A DNA stretch of 64,000 nt from Azorinus chamasolen (GCA_963576725.1 OY755241.1:61501071-61565070); one strand, 5' to 3'. Positions 20,089 through 30,449 are shown, counted from the stretch's first letter. Made by a program: numbers and translations. Notes: a model not told the origin generated them from the letters alone.

Positions 20089-20121
20089 CTCACAAAACAT
20101 AAAAGAAAAGGCATACCTCAA
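18385..20121 (-). CDS. Non-LTR retrotransposon reverse transcriptase, 5'-truncated but open
   Basis: 578 open codons without a stop; roughly the first 10 read from flanking LINE sequence. Motifs in order: RGITLLSCLGKLFTRI, AQAGFRRNMGTVDNVF, CSFVDFTKAFD, GVRQGESLSPFLFSMYLND, catalytic MYADDIIVM, WKLTVNTSKTKCMVF, LCYGCEVWGF, and a C-terminal CLECHELEDEFHFLFQC zinc-knuckle-like motif. It copies element RNA into DNA at the nuclear target site (family knowledge). The intact frame suggests fairly recent insertion. The upstream endonuclease is missing, so this copy is not autonomous. A related fragment lies at 47.4 kb. Confidence 0.88.
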   Translation of the reverse strand: MRYAFSFMFCEEICRGITLLSCLGKLFTRILNSRLNCWAEEYNIYIEAQAGFRRNMGTVDNVFILHSVITHQLNNGKKLFCSFVDFTKAFDYVVRENLWLKLIKSGVRGNILNVIKSMYSEIKAKVKYENMLSDDFVCNLGVRQGESLSPFLFSMYLNDLEQEFSLKGADGVELDMFKLFILMYADDIIVMSESAEGLQKGLNILENYCMKWKLTVNTSKTKCMVFRKGGLPRRDISFFYGNNKLVIVSKFVFLGVVFTTGGAFSEAQATLSGQAQKAIFKLNKYLHNFKGIPLKHYLELFDKLVSPILCYGCEVWGFCKADKIEKVHLQFCKRLLHVKQSTQTDMVYGELGRLPLQYNRFLRIVNYWLKIVQCSDTKYIKCAYITLVNDIEKMPRKDNWASLVKKMLSELGFYEVWLFQGVGDSSYFLSVFKQRLKDNMMQNWQSRLESSPKARFYILFSNFGFQDYLNRVTFTKFRIALTKLRLSSHKLEVEKGRYKKPKPVPLNNRKCLECHELEDEFHFLFQCRKYSCLRSTYINKYYWQRPNIPILIELLTSRNKKEIRNLSIYVYKAFNLVS

Positions 20122-20546
20122 CTAGAATATGCCTGCACTGTATGGGACCCATACAAGAAAACACATATATATAGATAAATTAGATAAAATTCAAAGACGC
20201 AGCGCAAGATATGTCATGGGCAAACATAGAAACAGATCCAGTGTAGGGGAAATGCTGAACATACTCAAATGGAAAGACCTTAAAACAAGAAGAAAGGAAG
20301 CCAGACTGTCTATGTTTTACAAAATAATCAACAACTTAGTAGAAATAAATCCAGATAAATACTTAAAAAAACCTACTAGAAATACTAGATATGCACCATA
20401 GTTATGCAGTGCAAACGTCAAGAACAGATTCCAGGAAATGGTCATTCTTCTACCAAACTATTAAAGACTGGAATGCACTACCACAAAACATCGCAGAAGC
20501 AAAGTCGCTTGAGATATTTAAATCTCAGGTGACAAAGCAAATCTGA
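20090..20546 (+). pseudogene. Jockey/CR1-type LINE, C-terminal part, broken
   Basis: Continues the LINE at 16050: NIKEKAYL, then after a small deletion QLEYACTVWDPY, KLDKIQRRSARYVMG, MLNILKWKDLKTRRKEARL, and in a shifted frame FFYQTIKDWNALPQNIAEA, with a stop at 20544-20546. The 3' tail runs to an AGAAGAAGAAG tract near 20655. Confidence 0.82.
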
Positions 20547-20654
20547 CAAAAAAAGGCTATTCAAAAATATCAATGGGAAGGGGGGTTGTTATTGCGCACA
20601 ACTGGCAGAGTATTCGGCACGACGAAGGCGGCCAGTCACAGGAAGAAGAAGAAG

Positions 20655-20700
20655 AAAAAGATAAACCGAGGTCTGATGTATCAGTGCTTTACTATAATGA
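20655..20700 (+). mobile_element. SINE 3' part after the LINE insertion
   Basis: AAACCGAGGTCTGATGTATC fits as the continuation of the SINE cut at 16049. Assignment by repeat style. Confidence 0.4.
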
Positions 20701-20765
20701 AATATGGAAGGTGGAGAATTGTAGCCATTTTATTAAGTAAAGACACAGATCTTTGAAATTCTATT

Positions 20766-20873
20766 AGCAAACAGAGTAGACCCTGATCAGACGGCTCCTC
20801 CAGAAGCCGTCTGATCTGGGTCTACTCTGTTTGCAGATGCGTGAAAACACGTTTATATGAGGGAAAGGGTTAA
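20766..20873. mobile_element. Compact family A hairpin
   Basis: AAACAGAGTAGACCCTGATC arm, apex GGCTCCTCCAGAAGCC, GCAGATGCGTGAAAACACG, ending ATGAGGGAAAGGGTTAA. Confidence 0.75.
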
Positions 20874-20880
20874 GTGGTCA

Positions 20881-20985
20881 CATTAGAGGGGTTCTACTGT
20901 ATTATATTATTATTATATCATTCTTGTCTTTCATTAGAGGGGTTCTACTGTATTATATTATTATTATATCATTCTTGTCTTTCAT
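20881..20985. repeat. Direct duplication of about 52 bp
   Basis: Two adjacent identical copies of ATTAGAGGGGTTCTACTG plus TATTATATTATTATTATATC and CATTCTTGTCTTTC. The first part is a pogo-like MITE end. Confidence 0.8.
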
Positions 20986-21034
20986 CCTTCATCTGATGAA
21001 TATTCATGTAAAATATAATCATACGATGAGTGAG

Positions 21035-21110
21035 TGAGTGAGTTGGGTTTTATGTCCGACCAACAGTATTTCAGTTATTTGCAGACGGCACACGATGATG
21101 AGAATTTTTT
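21035..21110. mobile_element. SINE-like fragment
   Basis: GTTGGGTTTTATGTCCGACC, CAGTATTTCAGTTAT and GACGGCACACGATG resemble the body of the SINE at 11.1 kb. Confidence 0.45.
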
Positions 21111-21235
21111 ATATAGGAAATTTTACATAGGAATTTTGATCATGGCAGGAATTGTAGAATCAGTTATATAGGCAAATAGAGCAGACCCTGCTCTATAGGA
21201 GCCTGGGTTTTCTGTTTGCAAAGGCATGGACAGGA

Positions 21236-21491
21236 TTAACCCTTTCCCTGTTCTGTATATTGGCCAAATTTCAATACCTACTGAATATTCATTAGCAAAA
21301 TAGTCATAATGAAATATGGAAGGTGAAACATTTTAGACATTTTAGAAAGCAAAGAAACAGATACATGTATATCAAATTCTATTAGCAAACAGAGCAGACC
21401 CTGATCAGACGACTTCTCTAGGGACCGTCTGATCTGGGTCTACTCTGTTTGCAAATGCGTGAAAACATGTTTATATGAGGGAAAGGGTTAA
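21236..21491. mobile_element. TTAA hairpin MITE, family A long form, complete (256 bp)
   Basis: TTAACCCTTTCCCTGTTCTG at the left and ATGAGGGAAAGGGTTAA at the right. The hairpin AAACAGAGCAGACCCTGATC / GATCTGGGTCTACTCTGTTT lies near the right end. A good reference copy. Confidence 0.85.
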
Positions 21492-21569
21492 GCAGACTTT
21501 ACTAAAAGCAGACTTTTTTTTTCTTAAATGAAACGATCACAACAGAACATCTAGAGGCCAATAAGTATA

Positions 21570-22165
21570 ATGCAAGTAAGACATACAGCTGGAACCCTCT
21601 AAAGCGACCACTCAATGAATAGACACTAGTGTCAAGTAAGACATACAGCTGAGACCCTCTAAAGCGACCACTCAATGAATAGACACTAGTGTCAAGTAAG
21701 ACATACAGCTGAGACCTTCTAAAGCGACCACTCAATGAATAGACACTAGTGTCAAGTAAGACATACAGCTGGGACCCTCTAAAGCGACCACTCAATGAAT
21801 AGACACTAGTGTCAAGTAAGACATACAGCTGAGACCCTCTAAAGCGACCACTCAATGAATAGACACTAGTGTCAAGTAAGACATACAGCTGAGACCCTCT
21901 AAAGTGACCACTCAATGAATAGACACTAGTGTCAAGTAAGACATACAGCTGAGACCCTCTAAAGTGACCACTCAATGAATAGACACTAGTGTCAAGTAAG
22001 ACATACAGCTGAGACCCTCTAAAGTGACCACTCAATGAATAGACACTAGTGTCAAGTAAGACATACAGCTGAGACCCTCTAAAGTGACCACTCAATGAAT
22101 AGACACTAGTGTCAAGTAAGACATACAGCTGAGACCCTCTAAAGGACCACTCAATGAATAGACAC
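21570..22165. repeat. 60-bp minisatellite, about 10 units
   Basis: Unit: AGTGTCAAGTAAGACATACA, GCTGAGACCCTCTAAAGCGA, CCACTCAATGAATAGACACT. Nearly identical copies differ mainly by AAAGCGACC versus AAAGTGACC. The CCCTCTAAAGCGACCACT part resembles a pogo-like MITE end. The 60-bp period keeps all frames open, so ORFs here are artefacts. Confidence 0.92.
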
Positions 22166-22172
22166 TAGTCTC

Positions 22173-22330
22173 TTAAACCCTTTACTCCATAAGTGTTTTC
22201 TACACCTTTGCAAACACAGTAGACCCAGATCAGATGGCTCCTCTAGGAGCTTTGTTTGCTTATAAATTAATATAGATAAGATTATATAGTTTCTACCATG
22301 GTGTCATTATAAAAATAATCTAATATACAG
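22173..22330. mobile_element. Family A MITE fragment
   Basis: TTAAACCCTTTACTCCATA, hairpin arm AACACAGTAGACCCAGATC with apex GGCTCCTCTAGGAGC, right arm truncated. Confidence 0.6.
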
Positions 22331-23034
22331 TTAGATAGAATCTTTATTTACATCTCCTCAATGCACATTCAGTAACTATAAAAACCATATACAATAAATA
22401 TTTCAATTAGTGCATTTATAAGGAATTATAAGAGATGGTATAAATGCCATTGCATATCATATATATAACAAACAAATTTATAACATCACAGTATGGCACA
22501 AATAAAATCGATCAAACATGATGACATTATTTCTCAAATAGAATAGGGTCTTTTTGTGCTTGGGGGTTTCCTGTAAGAGCTTTCTGCATAGTTACCATCC
22601 TGCATTAGGCTAACACCATTAAGCTAACACCTGACATATGTTTAGGTGGTTTACAGACATGTATGACAGCACTGTTTGTTTGCAGCAAACATGACATGTA
22701 AGACATGATGAAATAAATTAATGACACATGCAAGTTTTTGCCAAGGCAGAAAGGGTAGAATCATATCTATATTATATCACAAGCAAACAGAGCACATCCA
22801 GATCAGATAGCTCCTATAGGAACCATTTGATCCGGATCTTCTGTTTGCAAAGGTGTAGAAACGCATAACTATGGAGTAATTTATAAAAGTCATGAGCTAG
22901 ACTCAGGTCTCTCCTATATTCCTTTCCCTGTTGAATACAGTATTAATATAAGATATTAGCTGAATTTTCATAATGACATGAACAAATGAATATTTGGCAT
23001 TAATAGATACTGTAGAGTCAGATCCGTTATACGT
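22330..23034. other. Repeat-remnant intergenic sequence
   Basis: AT-rich. Contains a pogo-like hairpin remnant (about 22560-22640, AAGAGCTTTCTGCATAG) and a family A copy (about 22700-22880, AAACAGAGCACATCCAGATC). No gene seen. Confidence 0.5.
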
Positions 23035-23966
23035 CAGTAGTATTCAGTATGTAGCATCATCTAATGGTCCTCTACTAAGGTTGTTCAAATTATGACCCCC
23101 AGGACAAAAATGACCCCGCCCCAGGGCTTATCAGTTTTTCATAGGAAAATCTTTAAAAATCTTCTTCTCTAAAATTATAAGGTATAGACCTTTGATATTT
23201 CGTATGTAGCATTATTTAATGATCCTCTACCAAGATTAATCAAATAATGATCCCCAGACGAAAAATGGCCCCGCCCAAGGGTTTATCAGTTTTTCATAGG
23301 AAAATCTTTAAAAATCTTCTCCTCCAGAACTGTAAGGTCTAGGCCCTTGATATTTGGTATGTAGCATCATCTAATGGTTTTCTACCAAGATTATTCAAAT
23401 TATTACCCCTGGGTCAAAAATGGCCCCGCCCTGGGGCTTATCAGTTTTTCATATGAAAAGCTTTAAGAATCTCTTCTCCAAAACTGTAAGGCCGAGACCT
23501 TTAATATTTGGTATGTAGCGCTATCTAATAGTTTTCTATCAAAATTGTTCAAATTATGTCCCCTGGGATGAAAATGGCCCCGCCCAGGGGCATATCAGTT
23601 TTTCATAGGAAAGTTTTAAAAAATCTTTTTCTCTTAAAAATCTTTAAAAGTCTTCTCTGAACTTGTAAGGCATAGACCTTAGATATTTGGTATGTTGCAT
23701 TATCTAATAGTCCTCTACCAAGATTTTCAAATTATAAACCCCGGATCAAAAATGGCGGGCCCTGGGGCTTAACAGCTTTTCATAGGAAAATCTTTAAAAT
23801 ATCTTCTCCTCCGAATCTGTAAGATCTAGACTCTTTATATTTAGTATGTAGCATCATCTAATGGTTTTCTACCAAGATTTTTCAAATTATGTACATAATC
23901 TGTCATTGAAATCATTAATCTGTTATGAACAGGTGAGCGATTAAGGGCCATCATGGCCCTCTTGTT
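23035..23966 (+). mobile_element. Pearl/Helitron-like non-autonomous element with tandem core
   Basis: About five units of 155-160 bp: GGTATGTAGCATCATCTAAT, CAAATTATGACCCC, AATGGCCCCGCCC, TATCAGTTTTTCATAGGAAA, AATCTTCTCCTC. It ends GTGAGCGATTAAGGGCCATC then ATGGCCCTCTTGTT, a short GGGCCATCATGGCCC hairpin just before the 3' end, as in Helitron-type pearl repeats of molluscs. It lies within a family A MITE (remnant ATGAGGGAGGGGTTAA follows). Confidence 0.75.
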
Positions 23967-24094
23967 CAAATGTGTGAAAACACGTTTATATGAGGGAGGG
24001 GTTAATTAATAATAGTGATTGGCATTATGACCATATTATAACCTGCCCTGCAGTTCAGAAAAAGGGTAAATCATGTAAAGGCTCCAGAATGCCA

Positions 24095-24774
24095 AATTAA
24101 AGATTTTAAATACAAAGTATGTCCCTTTGGTTGAAATTGGCCCCGCCCTCGGGCATATCAGTTTTTCATAGGAAAGTCTTAAAACATCTTTTTCTCTTAA
24201 AACTCTTTAAAAGTCTTCTCTGAAATTGTAAGGCATAGACCTTTGATATTTGGTATGTTGCATTATCTAATAGTCCTCTACTAAGATTGTTCAAATTATG
24301 ACCCCCGGATCAAAAATGGCCCTGCCCTGGGGCTTATCAGTTTTTCATAGGAAAATCTTGAAGATCTTCTTCTCCAAATCTGTAAGGTCTAGACCCTTGA
24401 TATTTGGTATGTAGCATCATCTAATGGTTTTCTACCAAGATTTTTCAAATTATGACCCCAGGCCAAAAATGGTCCTGCCCTAGAGCTTATCAGTTTTTCA
24501 TATGAAAATGGTTAAGAATCTCCTTCTCCAAAACTGTAAGGCCGAGACCTTTAATATTTGGTATGTAGCGTTATCTAATAGTTTTCTACCATGTTTGTTC
24601 AAATTATGACCCCTGGGTTGAAAATGGCTCTGCACCGGGCATATCAGTTTTTCATATGAAAGTCTTTGAAAATCTTCTCCTCTTAAAACTGTAAGGCCTA
24701 GACCAATCTGTCCTTGAAATCATAAATCTGTTACGAACAGGTGAGCGATTAAGGGTCATGATGGCCCTCTTGTT
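24095..24774 (+). mobile_element. Second pearl/Helitron-like element
   Basis: About four diverged units of the same core and the same terminal hairpin segment (GTGAGCGATTAAGGGTCATG, ATGGCCCTCTTGTT). Confidence 0.72.
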
Positions 24775-24818
24775 AAAGGGTTATAGAAGGTTTACTTGTA
24801 TGTCATCTCATCCAGATC

Positions 24819-25044
24819 TCAACCCTTCTCTTACTGAGTTGTAAAACACGTTTCTCCTTCTTTACCCATGCCCTGTTGTATAATTACATATATCTTCACT
24901 GTGTACAATCAACTTGCTATGAACTTGTGATCGACTTGTAAATAGTGCAGACCCTGATGATACAGCTCCTGCAGGAGCTGTCCGATCTGTGTCTTCACTT
25001 TTTACAGGTAGGTATATTGGCGTGAATAGCAAGTGAAGTGTTAA
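24819..25044. mobile_element. TTAA-type hairpin MITE, family E
   Basis: TCAACCCTTCTCTTACTGAG at the left and AATAGCAAGTGAAGTGTTAA at the right. Hairpin apex ACAGCTCCTGCAGGAGCTGT with outer arms AAATAGTGCAGACCCTGATG / GTGTCTTCACTTTTTAC. Matches the copy at 62329-62578. Confidence 0.75.
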
Positions 25045-25528
25045 CTGTTTGACACCCTGATGAAGAAATTAGCCCTGATCATAGATCTGTTATAAAAAAA
25101 ATCAGCTAAACAATATTTCGATGTCTTTTTTTTAGTACATGGATATGTTCTAGTGATAGTATCTACGTGCAACACATGCTAACAATTACATAAATCATTT
25201 GTTTATATGCTGAAAAGAATCATATCACAAGAAAAACGATCAAACTATTGAATGAAAGCAGCAAAATATTCATGTGTTCAATATCGAATATTCCCGATGT
25301 ATTAGTTTTTGGCATTTCAGTTTAGTAACTATTGAAAATAGGCTGGTAATATTTTGTTGTACAATAAAAAATTATTATCAACAAAAACAGTGTTATTTTA
25401 TCACAGGGGCATTTTTGGTATACATGTAAGTTCAAATTGACAAAAAATGAACATAACCAACATAATGTTAACTAATTTGATTGGAAACACATGTCACATG
25501 TATGCGTTTCTTGTACAGACTACCGCTT
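25045..25528. other. AT-rich intergenic sequence
   Basis: No gene, RNA or recognised repeat seen. Confidence 0.4.
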
Positions 25529-26655
25529 TAATAGTTTATTTATGGACATGTTTCTAGTTGTTTATTTATGGACATGTTTCTAGTTGTTTATTTATGGACA
25601 TGTTTCTAGTTGTTTATTTATGGACATGTTTTTAGTTGTTTATTTATGGACATGTTTCTAGTTGTTTATTTACGGACATGTTTCTAGTTGTTTATTTACG
25701 GACATGTTTCTAGTTGTTTATTTCAGACATGTTTCTTGTTGTTTATTTATGGACATGTTTCTAGTTGTTTATTTATGGACATGTTTCTAGTTGTTTATTT
25801 ATGGACATGTTTCTAGTTGTTTATTTCAGACATGTTTCTAGTTGTTTATTTATGGACATGTTTCTAGTTGTTTATTTATGGACGTGTTTCTAGTTGTTTA
25901 TTTATGGACATGTTTCTAGTTGTTTATTTACGGACATGTTTCTAGTTGTTTATTTACGGACATGTTTCTAGTTGTTTATTTATGGACATGTTTCTAGTTG
26001 TTTATTTATGGACATGTTTCTAGTTGTTTATTTATGGACGTGTTTCTAGTTGTTTATTTATGGACATGTTTCTAGTTGTTTATTTACGGACATGTTTCTA
26101 GTTGTTTATTTACGGACATGTTTCTAGTTGTTTATTTATGGACATGTTTCTAGTTGTTTATTTATGGACGTGTTTCTAGTTGTTTATTTCAGACATGTTT
26201 CTAGTTGTTTATTTATGGACGTGTTTCTAGTTGTTTATTTATGGACGTGTTTCTAGTTGTTTATTTATGGACATGTTTCTAGTTGTTTATTTATGGACAT
26301 GTTTCTAGTTGTTTATTTATGGACATGTTTCTAGTTGTTTATTTACGGACATGTTTCTAGTTGTTTATTTACGGACATGTTTCTAGTTGTTTATTTATGG
26401 ACATGTTTCTAGTTGTTTATTTATGGACATGTTTCTAGTTGTTTATTTATGGACATGTTTCTAGTTGTTTATTTACGGACATGTTTCTAGTTGTTTATTT
26501 ATGGACGTGTTTCTAGTTGTTTATTTATGGACATGTTTCTAGTTGTTTATTTATGGACATGTTTCTAGTTGTTTATTTATGGACATGTTTCTAGTTGTTT
26601 ATTTATGGACATGTTTCTAGTTGTTTATTTCGGACATGTTTCTAGTTGTTTATTT
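25529..26655. repeat. 26-bp minisatellite, about 43 units
   Basis: Unit TAGTTGTTTATTTATGGACA + TGTTTC. Variants: TTTACGG for TTTATGG, ACGTG for ACATG, and a shorter unit with TTTCAGACATG. Blocks of variants recur in the same order, so it grew partly by multi-unit duplication. Confidence 0.95.
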
Positions 26656-26882
26656 TCCCCCTTTTCAGGTGGCTTTGTTTGGACAGTTATGATGACTTCA
26701 AAGAAGACAGAGAGGGCTTTATGATAGTTGATATTTATTGCATTACAATTCATGTATTATTAAATATGTACAAAATGCATTCATTGTGGTCAACTTTCCA
26801 TCAACATGTATATATTGAGGCTCTAGGCTGATATTTTATGATTCATTACAGAACATTACATATGAAATTAAAAATATTATCT

Positions 26883-27078
26883 TTAACCCTTTCAAAGCCA
26901 GCATTCAAGTCTACTGGACACATTTCTCCCCTGCTTCATATTTTAGAGTGGGTACTAAAACACTATACAGTGTCAAACATATTGGATCTTGATGAGACGC
27001 CAAGTTACTCTTGCCTAATCTAGATCCAAGCTGTTTTACATGATATCGGACCTATCTTCAGAGCAATGAAAGGGTTAA
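26883..27078. mobile_element. TTAA-flanked MITE, family H (196 bp)
   Basis: TTAACCCTTTCAAAGCCAGC at the left and GAGCAATGAAAGGGTTAA at the right. Internal imperfect pairing TTGGATCTTGATGAG...CTAGATCCAAGC. Confidence 0.75.
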
Positions 27079-27189
27079 CTTAGATCATTGCTAAACTACT
27101 TAGATTAGCCTGCTAAACTATTTTTACTCTTTTCATGCTGTAAGCACACATATATGTATTTGTAAAAAGTGTAAACTCATAATCATACG

Positions 27190-28097
27190 ATACAGCTGCA
27201 CTAGGAGCTGTCTCGTATGGGTCTGCACTAGGAGCTGTCTCATATGGGTCTGCACTAGGAGCTGTCTTGTATGTGTCTGCACTAGGAGCTGTCTCGTATG
27301 GGTCTGCACTAGGAGCTGTCTCGTATGGGTCTGCACTAGGAACTGTCTCGTATGGATTTGCATTAGGAGCTGTCTCGTATGGGTCTGCACTAGAAGCTGT
27401 CTCGTATGGGTCTGCACTAGGAGCTGTCTCGTATGGGTCTGCACTAGGAGCTGTCTCGTATGGGTCTGCACTAGGAGCTGTCTCGTATGTGTCTGCACTA
27501 GGAACTGTCTCGTATGGGTCTGCACCAGGAGCTGTCTCGTATGGGTCTGCACTAGGAGCTGTCTCGTATGGGTCTGTACTAGGAGCTGTCTCGTATGGGT
27601 CTGCACTAGGAGCTGTCTCGTATGAGTCTGCACTAGGAGCTGTCTCGTATGGGTCTGCACTAGAAGCTGTCTCGTATGGGTCTGCACTAGGAGCTGTCTC
27701 GTATGGGTCTGCACTAGGAGCTGTCTCGTATGGATCTGCACTAGGAGCTGTCTCGTATGGGTATGGGTATGGGTCTGCACTAGGAGCTGTCTCGTATTGG
27801 TGTTGGTCTGCAGTCTGCACTAGGAGCTGTCTCGTATGGGTCTGCACTAGGAGCTGTCTCGTATGGGTCTGCACTAGGAGCTGTCTCGTATGGGTTTGCA
27901 CTAGGAGCTGTCTCATATGGGTCTGCACTAGGAGCTGTCTCGTATGGGTCAGCACTAGGAGCTGTTTCACATGGGTCTGCACTAGGAGCTGTCTCATATG
28001 GGTCTGCACTAGGAGCTGTCTCGTATGGGTCTGCACTTGGAGCTGTCTCATATGGGTCTGCACTAGGAGCTGTCTCGTATCGGTCTGCACTATTTGC
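27190..28097. repeat. 27-bp minisatellite, about 33 units
   Basis: Unit GTCTGCACTAGGAGCTGTCT + CGTATGG. 27 is a multiple of three and the unit lacks stops, so long ORFs open on both strands (9-residue repeats such as SADPYETAP). The unit matches one arm of the family E/A hairpins, and the array ends CTGCACTATTTGCC like a hairpin arm. I regard it as non-coding. Confidence 0.93.
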
Positions 28098-28199
28098 CAT
28101 AATTACTTAGTGGTTACAACTGATCCATCTTCAGATTGATTCAGTTTATTGATATTCATAATGGATGGTACACATTTGGAATTTTGAATATTCATCCCA

Positions 28200-28435
28200 A
28201 GAAGGACCAGCCCTTTCCTCCATTGGTACACTTTGCAAACAGTAGATATCTGATCAGCAACTCCGTGTAAATATTTATAATGTCATATGGACAAGAAATA
28301 TTTTGGCCTTGGCTATAAATATACATGTACAATCAAATCTTGATAATACCGTAAGCAAACAGACCATGCCCTGATATGTGTCTACTCTGTTTGCAAAGGC
28401 ATAGAAAGGTGTAATTAAGGAGTAAAGGTAAATGC
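28200..28435. mobile_element. Diverged family A MITE pair
   Basis: CCCTTTCCTCCATTGG at the left; TTTGCAAACAGTAGATATC; AAACAGACCATGCCCTGATA with TGTGTCTACTCTGTTTGC; ends GGAGTAAAGGTAA. Confidence 0.55.
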
Positions 28436-29216
28436 AGTAGGCTCAATGATCATTGCATGCCACGATGTGCTTTCTTCTTTCTTTGAAGTTTCTTCCTCGA
28501 TCCGACATTCGACATTCTGTAAGCTTATTTATTGCTTATTATAACGTCAAATGATGTGTTTCATTGTTTAAACTTCTTTGAATCATATTCTTTGTGCCAT
28601 TTGCTTAGCGCTTGGTGCTTGATGCGTAGTTCGTGGTTTCAACTTCGTCCCGGCCTTTGGCTTTTTAGTCAGCTCGGACTAAAACGCTGTCCAAAGTGAT
28701 TTACCGAATACATAGGTAAAGAAGGAAAACGCCGAAGACATAGAAATAGAAGGATTTCAAAAAACGCAAAGAAATAGAAGGGTTATTAATCCATTACTAT
28801 GGAGGACGATCAACGCCAAAATTGCATCGTGCTCCATACATATGTATTACTCACCTATAATGATACAGTCAGGTAGGCGCTTCTTGCACGTTCTGGGTGT
28901 GTTTAAAATGTCCGTCCGTTCGTCCCAACAATAACAGTTTTCTCCTGGCTCTTTCAGTTATTTCAATATCGATGTTTTCAACAGATTCTGCCAAAAAATA
29001 ACGTTAAAGATTGACATTGTAGCGTAAAATATGCAAGTCCGTAAAATCTGCAAGTGAGACGAGCAGATAATTATGATGAAATTTGGATTTCACACAGAGA
29101 GCGGGTTTTTGTTTAATAATGGGTAAAAGTAGAGCAGAAAGTTCCAATAACTTTCTACATTACTTTCGAACTGCAGTAAGTTATCACCTGTCATAAATAC
29201 CAAGAATAAATCTATT
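28436..29216. other. Unassigned intergenic sequence
   Basis: Higher GC at 28.6-28.9 kb. No ORF of note and no recognised repeat apart from a small pogo-like hairpin remnant near 29.1-29.2 kb (GCAGAAAGTTCCAATAACTT). Confidence 0.4.
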
Positions 29217-29430
29217 TTAACCCTTTCCTCCATAAATACGAATTTCTACGCCTCTGTAAAAGTCTCTTTTTGAAACCATAGTGATAAATAGAGCATTTTC
29301 TCCATAGGAACAAACGCTCTATTTATCACAATGGTTTAAAAATTCTAAAATTTTCCTTTTCTCTTGTTAATGCGCCTTTTCGGTAGATTTATTCCAGGAG
29401 GTTGGATCTAAAAATAGCCTATAAGACAGA
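29217..29430. mobile_element. Family B MITE, reverse orientation
   Basis: TTAACCCTTTCCTCCATA at the left; hairpin arms GTGATAAATAGAGCATTT / AAACGCTCTATTTATCAC; right end AAAAATAGCCTATAAG without TTAA. Confidence 0.72.
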
Positions 29431-29503
29431 TTCAACTGTATATAAACCCATTATTGCCAAACAGTTTCCATTTCTATACTAGTGTAGAAAATGCAATACT
29501 GTA

Positions 29504-29691
29504 CAGTAAAACCACTCTAAACCAGGCGTTTAGATAATCATCAAAACTGGTCTTTCAAACAGGTGGCAGCTTAATGCAGGTGGAAAGTCATACAGACACC
29601 TCCCAAAGGAGCTCTCTACATGGCGTTCACCCCTCATCAAACAGACCTTAAATATCTTTTAAAACAAATTCGGTTCAGAAGGATTCTATTG
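29504..29691. mobile_element. pogo-like MITE, diverged
   Basis: CAGTAAAACCACTCTAAACC at the left and AGAAGGATTCTATTG at the right. Hairpin remnant AGGTGGCAGCTTAATGCAGG. Confidence 0.6.
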
Positions 29692-29937
29692 TACATAAAA
29701 ACAAGTTACGTTTTACTTGGATTTTCGACAAGACTCGTTAGCGAGCGGTCCAAGGCGCTACTGTTGAGGCACTCTGCCGGTTTTCCAGGTATATAATCAG
29801 CTGGAGAAGAGAACAAGCGACAGAGGAGAAAAAAATGAATGTTAACTGAATCCTTTACTTCATGAATATTGATGCGGGACTCTTGTCTTTTATCAATATT
29901 AAATAACCCTTATCCCACTGCGCGCGTCTCGACTCCC

Positions 29938-30220
29938 ATTGGCCAACAGATTGGACCCAGATGAGGCGCCGTGTAATTTGGCATTTCACCAGGATTGGCC
30001 AACAGATTGGACCCAGATGAGGCGCCGTGTAATTTGGCATTTCACCAGGATTGGCCAACAGATTGGACCCAGATGAGGCGCCGTGTAATTTGGCATTTCA
30101 CCAGGATTGGCCAACAGATTGGACCCAGATGAGGCGCCGTGTTATTTGGCATTTCACCAGGATTTGGCCAACAGATTGGACCCAGATGAGGCGCCGTGTA
30201 AGTTGGTATCTCATCAGGAT
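29938..30220. repeat. 56-bp minisatellite, 5 units
   Basis: Unit ATTGGCCAACAGATTGGACC, CAGATGAGGCGCCGTGTAAT, TTGGCATTTCACCAGG. The AACAGATTGGACCCAGATGA part resembles the hairpin arm of the TTAA MITE at 40.3 kb. Confidence 0.9.
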
Positions 30221-30300
30221 TCAAGCTATTTGGCATACGGTCAATAGTTTATAAAACGTTTGATCAAACTGAACGTAGTCAAGATTGCACCTGATCCAAA

Positions 30301-30430
30301 TTAAACCCTTTCCTTCATATAAACGCATTTTCACGCATCTGGGTCTACTCTGTTTGCTTATGGGTTTTTATAGATCTGGCTCTACACTCTCTGCCAGTCA
30401 AAAATGCCTTTGTTAAAAACTTCAAAAAAT
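30301..30430. mobile_element. Family A MITE fragment
   Basis: TTAAACCCTTTCCTTCATA then an internally deleted hairpin (CACGCATCTGGGTCTACTC) and the GCTTATGGG segment. Confidence 0.6.
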
Positions 30431-30449
30431 AGTTCGGCTCATTGATACA

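Noticed and set aside
21502..22095. 197-codon minus-strand ORF with a 20-residue repeat
   Set aside because: Product of the 60-bp minisatellite period; no start context or domain.
25529..26655. Regular short repeats reminiscent of a CRISPR array
   Set aside because: Head-to-tail 26-bp units with no spacers, in a eukaryotic genome.
27113..28139. Overlapping ORFs of 325, 290, 215 and 106 codons on both strands
   Set aside because: All arise from a 27-bp minisatellite whose length is divisible by three and which lacks stop codons; no domain, and both strands open equally.
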